Assembly: GCA_043825615.1 (NCBI GenBank)
Contig: JBDRRS010000019.1
Span: 124,001-188,000, forward strand
Reading direction: 5' to 3'
DNA: 64,000 bases
Origin: JBDRMV01 sp043825615
GTDB lineage: Bacteria; CG03
Positions within the stretch are counted from its first letter, which is position 1. Every line of letters begins with the position of its first letter. A program made the translations under genes and the position numbers. This document shows, one piece after another, positions 25,417 to 32,302 of this stretch. The notes beneath the pieces were generated by a model. The model saw only the letters and a list, made by a program, of their open reading frames with translations, made no database searches and was not told where the DNA came from.

Positions 25417-26247
25417 TTAGATGTCTAATCCTTTCTCTACTGAGACTTGCAAGCCAACAACACTTTTAATACTTTCCTTCCACTTGATAATAGAGTTATT
25501 TTTATATTTCCTATATACTTTTAAGATAATGTCATCAGATTGCAATCTAATCAATTTATTAGCTTGTATTATCGTTTCCTTGTCATTTGTACAATTAGTT
25601 TTTAATCGCTTTAAAAGAGAATTTGCTTTGCCTAACCAAATAGAATTTGTTACGTATTTTTGTACTTTATTAATCAATATATCTATCTTCCCATCTAACA
25701 TAGGCTCACAAGACACACTTGTCTCGTACCCCATATTGTAAGCTAACTTTAAAGAATTTAACCTCTCTTTAAAATCTGGCGCGCCAGGCTCCCAAAATTT
25801 TAAAATATTTGAATTGCATGAACCAATAGTAAACCGAAATAATATCTTATCTTTAAAATCAACAAATTCATCGCATATTTTCTCAATACATTTAATATGT
25901 GGTTTTGTAACAATTAATACTTTATTTCCTTCATGCAATATATTGCGTAGAAATATTATTGATTGTTTTAAATGTTTAGGTGTTATGTCATGAGATGATG
26001 GGAACATTATAGTCCCTTCCACTTTTCTAAATTTCTTATTTAAATTCTTCTTTCTTATAATTTCATTGCTCCAATCTTTTGCTGTTTTTCTACCAAAGCG
26101 TATTGCCATTTCCTTGCTGTAACAATACTTACAATTATGCTTACATCCAGTAATAAAATTTGCATTTTGTTCGGCCCACTCATAAGTGCCAAATACATGT
26201 TTCACGTCAAGTGTATAATTTTTTATATCAGTATGTTTCATTTTCAT
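25417..26247 (-). CDS. Radical SAM protein partner of TcmP (three-Cys-motif, Gp37/Gp68-like)
   Basis: 276 residues with the radical SAM cluster motif CKHNCKYCYS near residue 35, which binds a 4Fe-4S cluster. It resembles the SplB/phage Gp37-Gp68-like group found beside TcmP as the three-Cys-motif protein. It lies 17 bp after TcmP on the same strand. No ribosome-binding site is clear and a second ATG stands two codons later. The substrate is unknown. Base composition is far more AT-rich than the flanking housekeeping genes, suggesting acquisition by transfer. Confidence 0.8.
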   Translation of the reverse strand: MKMKHTDIKNYTLDVKHVFGTYEWAEQNANFITGCKHNCKYCYSKEMAIRFGRKTAKDWSNEIIRKKNLNKKFRKVEGTIMFPSSHDITPKHLKQSIIFLRNILHEGNKVLIVTKPHIKCIEKICDEFVDFKDKILFRFTIGSCNSNILKFWEPGAPDFKERLNSLKLAYNMGYETSVSCEPMLDGKIDILINKVQKYVTNSIWLGKANSLLKRLKTNCTNDKETIIQANKLIRLQSDDIILKVYRKYKNNSIIKWKESIKSVVGLQVSVEKGLDI

Positions 26248-26264
26248 TATATTAGATAATAATT

Positions 26265-27383
26265 CTAGTCTTTCAAATAGGATATTTTAGCACCAGATGT
26301 AACCGTGTTACTTCTCTGTCTTTCCAATCTCTTAATACTTATTTTTTCTTGTTTTTCCAACTCCATCAAAGATTCTTTGATACTTTTGCTTACTCCATCT
26401 GTATGGCTATATGCCCATTCTTCAACTTCATCATAATGGGTGTTTTGTTTATCTTTTATAAAATCTAATATTCTCTTTTGAATCTTTACTTCATATGGAT
26501 CTTCAAACAAATCCATCGTCTCGCGTCGCACACCAATAGCTTCAAATTTATAACCCGAATCACTAACCTTAGCCATATTGTCTTTCATTAGTTTCAACGC
26601 TATTGGATGATTTGAAACATGTATTAAATAATACTTGGGTCGCCTTCCCATATTTGGAGTATTAATCCTAAATGGCATAACATATTTTGCATTAGCAATT
26701 TCTTTCATGTTTTTACAATAAAGATTGACTAAGTATATTTGAGTTTTTTCAGGCGTTCTTATTGTACTAACATTTTTAAATTCATCAGTCCCGAATAACT
26801 CTCTCATTATCTTTTCAAATGTAGGTTCTCTAAACATCCTTACGATCTCATAAATCATAAAATTTATAAATAATTCTGAGCGTTTGTAAGTTAACATCCT
26901 TTTTAATGTGTTCATATGAATAGAATACCCAAATGGATCTATAAAAAAGAACATTGGTTGTTTAGTCAAGCCTTTCTTCTCTATTTCATCCAATAACTCA
27001 TTAATTTTACTATCGAAATCTGCATAGTAAGTATTCCATTGTTGCGAATATTTATTAGACTCATCCAGTTTTTTTGTGAGCATTTCAATACATCTCTTTT
27101 CATTATCAATACAATACATAAATACTTTTCTTTTGGGGTTTTGTTTGATATATTTATTAGCGGTTTCCGCAACAATTAATGGAGAACCCAAACACGTCTC
27201 CTTTTGAGTATTATCTGTAAAGTATAGCCCGGGACCTGCAAATCCATCAAAATATAAAACTCGCCCCGAATAACCATATCTCTCTTGATTATTAAATAAT
27301 ATTTTCATCCATGGAGAAATGTATTTCTTTAGTAATTCATGTTTTACTTTTGTATGTTCACCAATAATCCAAGGTATATCCAT
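26265..27383 (-). CDS. tcmP: Three-Cys-motif partner protein TcmP
   Basis: 372 residues. The N-terminus (EHTKVKHELLKKYISPW) and the YFDGFAGPG motif followed by GSPLI match the TcmP family; FAGPG resembles methyltransferase motif I, and FFIDPFGYS resembles motif IV. The C-terminal third resembles a winged-helix region. TcmP genes occur next to a radical SAM-like three-Cys-motif gene, as here, often in variable genomic regions. The biochemical activity has not been settled in what I know. AGGAGG precedes the start. Confidence 0.82.
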   Translation of the reverse strand: MDIPWIIGEHTKVKHELLKKYISPWMKILFNNQERYGYSGRVLYFDGFAGPGLYFTDNTQKETCLGSPLIVAETANKYIKQNPKRKVFMYCIDNEKRCIEMLTKKLDESNKYSQQWNTYYADFDSKINELLDEIEKKGLTKQPMFFFIDPFGYSIHMNTLKRMLTYKRSELFINFMIYEIVRMFREPTFEKIMRELFGTDEFKNVSTIRTPEKTQIYLVNLYCKNMKEIANAKYVMPFRINTPNMGRRPKYYLIHVSNHPIALKLMKDNMAKVSDSGYKFEAIGVRRETMDLFEDPYEVKIQKRILDFIKDKQNTHYDEVEEWAYSHTDGVSKSIKESLMELEKQEKISIKRLERQRSNTVTSGAKISYLKD

Positions 27384-27491
27384 AATATTTTCCTCCTAAT
27401 CACATTCGCTATCTTCTCTTCCCGTATCCTGTAATACTACTACTATTTTTATCCCATTCTTAATAACATCTACCCTTTTTTCTCCTTATTT

Positions 27492-28907
27492 TTATTTAAT
27501 ATAGCAACCCCAAAATATTTCTGTAAGCATGCTATCATCTGTTACCAATCGTACCGTACTTTGAGTTAAACGTTCTTTAAGAAGATAATATGAAGTTTTT
27601 GGTTTTCTTTCTAAATTATATTCCATATTATTTGAAAATAGACGGTGAATCAAAGTTGTAACAGTATCTGTATTATGTGTTATCATTGCGCCATTAATAA
27701 TCCCTGTGTTTAACTCTGCCAATCTAAGCAATGGATGTTTGTCTCTGTAAAAATTAAATAGCTCCATTCCTTTCTGATCTGATGGACAAAGAACAATCAC
27801 TGGTTTCCCAAGTGATAATGCAATGGCGTATTCACTGACTTTTCCCAGACTTTCTTTACGTTGTGCACAATATAGAAGAATCTTTGCACATTTTACCATT
27901 AAACATTCAATAATACCCTTATCTTCGTGGTGTTGCGCTGCACTTATAGTAGGGTCAAAATATCTAATATTATATTGTTCCAATACCTCTTTTCCAAATA
28001 CTTTCGAACATTCTTGAGCCATTTCTCTAAAATCATCTCGGTTTCTCATTGAAGTTGCAACATAAACATCTAAGTCACTACAAATAGATAAAAATATTCT
28101 AGTGTTTTCCAATGCTTTTTCTCTAGCTTCTTTAAAGGTTTTCCATTGTCCTTCATATAACGCTATAACTTCTTCCTCAGATTCAATATTACTACTAGCT
28201 TCTTCATAAAGCAATTCAAAAAGTCCCAGTTCATTATTTGATTCTGCTATTTCTTTTGTTCTTTGACTTAGCATCTCAGGAGTAATAACATCTTTTTCTT
28301 TTCTTAATTGCTCAAATGCTCTAAGCGCATATTTAACTTGTTCTGTTTCTTTTAAAGATTTTTTCATTTCATAGTTTTTACATGCAGTTTCTGATATTAA
28401 ATATCTGCTATCTCGAGGTATATGGAGTGGCCGTAAAATAGAGCCCCTTGATATTAGATGTGCTTCATCAAAACACTTATTTTTGTAGTATTCTACAAGT
28501 TGGTCATAAGTTTTATCTTTCAAGCCAAGATAAGCTTGTTTAAAATTTCCATAATATAGCATTGCATCAAACATAAAACGGTGAAAACCCCATTGAAGTT
28601 GTTTCATCGAAGTTATAGTTGAAGTTTCAGTTGGTGGCTCAAAATCTGCTTTCTCTGAAAAAACCTTTTTAACTGGATAAGGATGAGAATTGGGAGCATC
28701 AAGGAAATAATATTTGTAAAAACCTTCAGACATCATAGTTTGAGACGCTAATTGAAACATCTGATTAAGCCGAGACCAAGATAAGTCTCTATTATTGAGA
28801 GCTTCCATACCACGAATCATTACATTATACAAATTACTACCCTCTTTAAGTTTGTGAAAAAAAGTAGGTAAATATTCTTTTAATTCTTTTTTAAATGGCT
28901 CTTTCAT
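27492..28907 (-). CDS. Large protein with nucleoside-deoxyribosyltransferase/TIR-like C-terminal domain
   Basis: 471 residues. Residues about 278-375 read DVYVATSMRNRDDF, YFDPT, then CAKILLYC and SEYAIALSLGKPVIVL. This is the fold pattern of nucleoside 2-deoxyribosyltransferase-like and TIR-like NAD-cleaving domains, with E359 in the place of the catalytic glutamate. The first 275 residues are a helical domain I do not recognise and may sense a trigger. No membrane segment or signal peptide is seen. It lies upstream of tcmP in the AT-rich block with AGGAGG before its ATG. A defence effector is a reasonable guess but unproven. Confidence 0.7.
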   Translation of the reverse strand: MKEPFKKELKEYLPTFFHKLKEGSNLYNVMIRGMEALNNRDLSWSRLNQMFQLASQTMMSEGFYKYYFLDAPNSHPYPVKKVFSEKADFEPPTETSTITSMKQLQWGFHRFMFDAMLYYGNFKQAYLGLKDKTYDQLVEYYKNKCFDEAHLISRGSILRPLHIPRDSRYLISETACKNYEMKKSLKETEQVKYALRAFEQLRKEKDVITPEMLSQRTKEIAESNNELGLFELLYEEASSNIESEEEVIALYEGQWKTFKEAREKALENTRIFLSICSDLDVYVATSMRNRDDFREMAQECSKVFGKEVLEQYNIRYFDPTISAAQHHEDKGIIECLMVKCAKILLYCAQRKESLGKVSEYAIALSLGKPVIVLCPSDQKGMELFNFYRDKHPLLRLAELNTGIINGAMITHNTDTVTTLIHRLFSNNMEYNLERKPKTSYYLLKERLTQSTVRLVTDDSMLTEIFWGCYIK

Positions 28908-28984
28908 AATTTATTCCTCCTGACTAATACACATAATCCACAATCCGGAGCAGTTCCGGTTATCATTTCTATCCTAAATACTCC

Positions 28985-29281
28985 CTAACCTTTTTTACGT
29001 TTCGTCTTGGCAAGATTAGTAATATTTACATTCATGCGTTTTTTACGTACCTGCTGAACCGCCATATTCATGTCTTGTTGTGGGACTCTCAGAATCTTAT
29101 TCCTGTTGGTTTGTGTTTTAAGACGAGATAATGCCTGATTAATCTTCTTTGGTGTACCTCCTCTCTCAACCTCAATAGCATTATCACCCCGAACCGCATC
29201 AAGTCGACGATTGCGTGAAATGGGCACCTCTGTTTTGGCAGCACTGCCTTTTCCTTTTTTGTGAGACCGGCTTTCTCCCAT
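28985..29281 (-). CDS. Small basic protein of unknown function
   Basis: 98 residues, rich in lysine, arginine and asparagine (SRNRRLDAVRGDNA, QALSRLKTQTNRNKILRVP). No known motif. GGGGG stands before the ATG. The charge suggests nucleic-acid binding. It lies between the 471-residue protein and the zinc-ribbon microprotein in the same direction. Confidence 0.6.
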   Translation of the reverse strand: MGESRSHKKGKGSAAKTEVPISRNRRLDAVRGDNAIEVERGGTPKKINQALSRLKTQTNRNKILRVPQQDMNMAVQQVRKKRMNVNITNLAKTKRKKG

Positions 29282-29312
29282 AATTACCCCCTTTTACTCC
29301 CTTTTACTTTTT

Positions 29313-29450
29313 TCAACCTCTTGTGAATTCTGTATTTGCACATTTCGGACAAGGTGGCAAAGTATCTGTATCATCATCAAGCGTTACTTTCTGCCCACAC
29401 TTCGTACAATAATAATCCCCTTTTCCTGGTTTGTCTCCCGTACTTGGCAT
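29313..29450 (-). CDS. 45-residue zinc-ribbon microprotein
   Basis: Too short for ordinary ORF calls but well supported: a strong AAAGGAGGTGA ribosome site, ATG at 29450, and a four-cysteine ribbon YYCTKCGQKVTL...LPPCPKCAN (C15, C18, C34, C37). Single zinc ribbons of this size are often adaptors or rubredoxin-like. Its leader sequence GGAGGTGATTGAAATG is nearly the same as that of the next small gene upstream. Confidence 0.72.
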   Translation of the reverse strand: MPSTGDKPGKGDYYCTKCGQKVTLDDDTDTLPPCPKCANTEFTRG

Positions 29451-29514
29451 TTCAATCACCTCCTTTTTTCAAGAAATTACTAATAAGCTGGTGGCGAGCT
29501 TGTTCAGATTAATA

Positions 29515-29634
29515 TTACTTAACCTTCACAAAGAAGCGAAAGCATTTAGCCCGCTTCGGGTAAATCACTTTACCTTTACGAACTATGTACTTGCAAAACA
29601 CTTCTACACAGCCAACTTTTTTCCTTCTCTTCAT
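29515..29634 (-). CDS. 39-residue basic microprotein
   Basis: From ATG 29634, preceded by GGGGAGGTGATTCAA. The sequence MKRRKKVGCVEVFCKYIVRK continues with a CKYI...GK-IYPKRAKCF pattern, with three cysteines and many lysines. The frame is open to 29799, but the extension lacks a better ribosome site and runs through the hairpin at 29658-29716. Function unknown. Confidence 0.5.
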   Translation of the reverse strand: MKRRKKVGCVEVFCKYIVRKGKVIYPKRAKCFRFFVKVK

Positions 29635-29657
29635 TTGAATCACCTCCCCTGACCCGA

Positions 29658-29716
29658 TTTCTGCTCCCGCGGGCCAAAAGGTAAAATAATGCCATTTATC
29701 GGGCCCGGGGCAGAAA
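29658..29716 (-). promoter_or_regulatory. GC-rich hairpin in the leader of the 39-residue gene
   Basis: TTTCTGCTCCCGCGGGCC (29658-29675) can pair with GGGCCCGGGGCAGAAA (29701-29716) around an AT-rich loop. The stem is unusually GC-rich for this AT-rich block. It lies 24 bp upstream of the ATG at 29634 on the minus strand, so it may act as a translational switch or attenuator. Confidence 0.4.
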
Positions 29717-29964
29717 CCGGTAGGTGAGTGAATCAACGAAGGAGGGCGGAGGTTTGTACCCACCAACCAGCTTAATATTCTTCCTATTACTTTAGACAAC
29801 TTTAGGGGTGAAAAAGTTCCATTTCTGCGCCTTTTTATGAGTGCAAACAGGGCAAATGCGTGCAGTTTACCGACGGGGAAAGTCCGGGAACTGATTATTT
29901 ATGAAATATGCTGATTTTATCTTTTTTTGCAATATTGTTTTTCAATCATCAACCAATCACCCCC

Positions 29965-30064
29965 ACCTTTTTCCTCCCCTACGCCACGGCGCACAGGCGT
30001 CAAGGGGGAGGGAAAAAATCCCCCTTAATTCCCCTTTTTCAAAGGGGGAGGAACAAAGGGGGAA
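29965..30064. repeat. C-rich intergenic repeat with nested inverted arms
   Basis: CCTCCCCTACGCC and GGGGGAGG pair across a small palindrome (GCCACGGCGC-type). A second hairpin is CCCCCTTAATTCCCC...CAAAGGGGGAGG. Such repeats are common between genes in several bacterial phyla and look like REP- or MITE-type elements. It ends a few bases before the stop codon of the RelE-like gene. Confidence 0.7.
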
Positions 30065-30067
30065 GAA

Positions 30068-30406
30068 TTACTTTGATTTTAAATAGTGGTTGATGCGGGA
30101 GCGGTTCTCATTGGCCTTTTCCCCCTTGAAATATATTTCAATGAAATCAACGGAAGCATCGTCTTTCCGGTACCCGTAAATAATTCTTAATGAAGAGCCC
30201 TTTAAATACCTGCAAAAAAATCTTGCTTTGACTACGGCGCGCCGTTCGTTTCCTGTGACGACATTAAAGTGCTTGCTGTTACCGAGGGGAACCGCTGTTA
30301 TAACCCGCTTGAATTCTTTCAGGTCATCAGGAAGGGACTTATATTTTTTTACAAGACGTTTAAAATCTTTTGAAAATGCAGGCAGTTCATTAAAGTTCAT
30401 CTTCAT
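30068..30406 (-). CDS. RelE/HigB-like toxin
   Basis: 112 residues, basic, of the RelE/ParE fold (AFSKDFKRLVKKYKSLPDDL at the start, RIIYGYRKDD near residue 70 and VDFIEIYFKGEKANE at the end). The expected action is ribosome-dependent mRNA cleavage or gyrase inhibition; sequence does not decide. It overlaps the Panacea-domain antitoxin by 17 bp as the second gene of the operon. Confidence 0.78.
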   Translation of the reverse strand: MKMNFNELPAFSKDFKRLVKKYKSLPDDLKEFKRVITAVPLGNSKHFNVVTGNERRAVVKARFFCRYLKGSSLRIIYGYRKDDASVDFIEIYFKGEKANENRSRINHYLKSK

Positions 30407-31169
30407 AATTTCTTACGGAGTACTTCTCGTCGCGATAGAAGACGCTCTCGTAAGAAAGCCGCTCGCCGTCCCCTGCCGCTTTCCATGGAATATCTTCGTG
30501 TGAATAATTTTCTATTTCCTTTGCGTTTTTATCGGCAAGCCGGGCCAGCACTTCGTCAATGTGTTCAAGTTCGCGCGCTGAAAGCAAACTAAGATTCGCC
30601 CGTTTAACCGGCAGGTATTTCTTCTGTTCGTATTTAAAATAACTGCTTTTTACTCTTTCAATCTGTTTCCTGTCCTGCATATCATTAAGAATAGAACCCA
30701 GCTCAACAGATGTGGGGCCGTGGAGATTTTTAATATAGGTCGCGCCCATTAAATTTTCCTCGTATTTTTCATAATAATCAAAATCTATAAAATAAAGGAT
30801 TTTATGCAGAACGGTTTCTCCGACATTCGGTTTACTCCCCACTTTTTCCAGAATATACAAAAGAACCTGCTTGAACTTTGCAAGATTTTTTTCGGTAACG
30901 CGGATATGCAAGGAAGATTTTTCACTCTTCCTTTTGCTTTTTTCGAGCGTCACCTTGTGAAGGGGAGCCCTGCCCTGCAGAAAATCCCCGAACGGAATGC
31001 TGAAAACAGCCGCGAGCACTTTTGCTTCGCTTACCGTCATTTCCCGGGCCCCGCGTTCAATCTGGATATACGTGGGACGCGAAATTCCGAGTTCGGAAGC
31101 CATGTATTCCTGTGTCAGGCCTTGTTTAAGCCGCTGCTGCCGGATAAATTTAGCAAGCATATTGTCCAT
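30390..31169 (-). CDS. XRE-Panacea antitoxin
   Basis: 259 residues. Residues about 5-65 form an XRE helix-turn-helix (LKQGLTQEYMASELGISRPT). Residues about 105-200 match the Panacea/SocA-like DUF4065 domain (VLHKILYFIDFDYYEKY, GPTSVEL). Panacea domains neutralise many unrelated toxins, and gene order and the small basic RelE-like partner fit a PanAT pair. A very strong promoter and a dyad lie directly upstream. AGGAGG precedes the ATG. Confidence 0.87.
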   Translation of the reverse strand: MDNMLAKFIRQQRLKQGLTQEYMASELGISRPTYIQIERGAREMTVSEAKVLAAVFSIPFGDFLQGRAPLHKVTLEKSKRKSEKSSLHIRVTEKNLAKFKQVLLYILEKVGSKPNVGETVLHKILYFIDFDYYEKYEENLMGATYIKNLHGPTSVELGSILNDMQDRKQIERVKSSYFKYEQKKYLPVKRANLSLLSARELEHIDEVLARLADKNAKEIENYSHEDIPWKAAGDGERLSYESVFYRDEKYSVRNYEDEL

Positions 31170-31195
31170 GATTGCCTCCTTTGTTTTCCGCTCTA

Positions 31196-31224
31196 ATTAT
31201 ACACCGTGTAGAAATATTTGTCAA
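31196..31224 (-). promoter_or_regulatory. Consensus sigma-70 promoter of the Panacea operon
   Basis: On the minus strand, TTGACA (31219-31224) and TATAAT (31196-31201) are perfect consensus hexamers with a 17-bp spacer. This is the best promoter in the window. Confidence 0.85.
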
Positions 31225-31255
31225 GCCCTATGTAAAGTATTCCTACATCTTTACA
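31207..31255 (-). promoter_or_regulatory. Dyad operators at the Panacea promoter
   Basis: TGTAGAAATATTT (31207-31219) is mirrored by AAAGTATTCCTACAT (31234-31248), half-sites related as TGTAGRAATAYTT. A second dyad, TGTAAAG (31231-31237) and CTTTACA (31249-31255), surrounds the same place. They cover the spacer and -35 region, fitting repression by the XRE domain of the antitoxin. Confidence 0.6.
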
Positions 31256-31311
31256 CCGAACTTTATCCTCTGCCTCTTGAATTTTATCGTGGAATAAAAG
31301 CGAATAAAAGG

Positions 31312-31324
31312 GGACGGTTCCTTT
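31312..31324. repeat. REP-like half-site GGGGACGGTTCC
   Basis: A single GGGGACGGTTCC copy lies between the Panacea operon promoter and the diguanylate cyclase gene. It is one arm of the GGGGACGGTTCT family seen at 37000 and 37062. Confidence 0.5.
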
Positions 31325-31381
31325 TTTCTTACAGGAAGAGAAGATAACAAGAGAGTGGTTCAAAATGACAGGTGAATCCCC

Positions 31382-32302
31382 TTAAACCGACACGCGGTTC
31401 TTGCCGGCCGCCTTGCTGCGGTACATCAGTTTGTCCGCCCTCTTCACCAGCGCATCAATCGTGTCGCCGGGGCGTACGCGCGCACCGCCTATGGATACGG
31501 TAACCCTGATTACATCCTGACCGATAGAAAGAAATGATTGTTCAACAAGGGCGCGAAGCCGTTCCGCGGCGGAATACAGCTGTTTTTTGTTAACGTTTAC
31601 GATGATTGCGATAAATTCTTCCCCTCCCCACCGGCATACAATATCAAAAGGCCTGACGCCGTTTGATAATGTTTTTGCCGCCATCTTCAATATTTTATCT
31701 CCGATGCCATGCCCGTATTTGTCATTGACTTTCTTGAAGTCGTCTATATCCATAAAGAGAACCCCGAAGGAAGAACCGTACCTGCGCAGTTCGTCCATCC
31801 TGGAATGCAAACTCATTTCGGCAAACCGCCTGTTTCCTATTCCGGTAAGGTTATCAATCAAAGCCGATTTCCGGAGATTTTCTATTCGCTGTTCCAATAC
31901 AACCTTCGGGGAATTGTCGATGAACACTCCCGCTGCGCCGACAATTTGTTTCCTGGAGTCGCGTACCGGAGATATGCGCGTCAAAACAGGCACTCTATGT
32001 CCCTCTTTATGACGGATATACATCTCTTCTTCGCACAAACGGCCGCTTACAATCGTTTCTTTAGTCGGGCATGCTCCTTCACATAAACTTTTCCCCTGCT
32101 TGTCGGTATGAATGAGAACACTGTCGGAACAATTTTTCCCGATTACTTCGGAGTTTTTGAAACCTGTGAGCTTTTCCGCGGCTTTGTTCCAGTACGTGAT
32201 TTTTCTATCCCTGTTGACGAAATAAACCCCGTCATATAAATTATCCATTACACTTTTATACAATTTGCCGCTTACCGTCATTTTCGCTTTGGATTTAACC
32301 AT
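31382..32302 (-). CDS. PAS-GGDEF diguanylate cyclase
   Basis: 306 residues. A PAS sensor domain (about residues 15-130) is followed by a GGDEF domain making cyclic di-GMP from GTP. The active-site signature is GGEEF at 226-230, and the inhibitory RxxD site (R217-D220) stands at the usual five-residue distance, so product inhibition is expected. The PAS has cysteines in LCEGACP after HTDKQG, matched in the adenylate cyclase gene just upstream. It overlaps that gene by 8 bp. Confidence 0.93.
   Translation of the reverse strand: MVKSKAKMTVSGKLYKSVMDNLYDGVYFVNRDRKITYWNKAAEKLTGFKNSEVIGKNCSDSVLIHTDKQGKSLCEGACPTKETIVSGRLCEEEMYIRHKEGHRVPVLTRISPVRDSRKQIVGAAGVFIDNSPKVVLEQRIENLRKSALIDNLTGIGNRRFAEMSLHSRMDELRRYGSSFGVLFMDIDDFKKVNDKYGHGIGDKILKMAAKTLSNGVRPFDIVCRWGGEEFIAIIVNVNKKQLYSAAERLRALVEQSFLSIGQDVIRVTVSIGGARVRPGDTIDALVKRADKLMYRSKAAGKNRVSV

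Larger units (their letters stand above)
29635..30067. other. 433-bp gene-free stretch with a strong hairpin and a C-rich repeat
   Basis: It contains one strong hairpin (29658-29716) upstream of the 39-residue gene and a repeat of C-rich palindromes at 29965-30064. Between them (29717-29964) I see no open frame with a ribosome site and no tRNA. Forward frames at 29901-30093 look spurious, as they read through the repeat. Confidence 0.5.

Noticed and set aside
29635..29799. N-terminal extension of the 39-residue protein to a 94-residue frame
   Set aside because: The extension runs through a strong hairpin and lacks a better ribosome site, while ATG 29634 has GGAGGTGA.
29820..29900. Sequence ACGGGGAAAGTCCGGGAACTG recalling the RNase P RNA GGAAAGTCCGG core
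   Set aside because: No surrounding RNase P helices or length; the match is short and isolated.
29901..30093. Plus-strand frames of 61 residues
   Set aside because: They read through the C-rich repeat and encode proline/glycine/arginine-rich sequence without a start signal.
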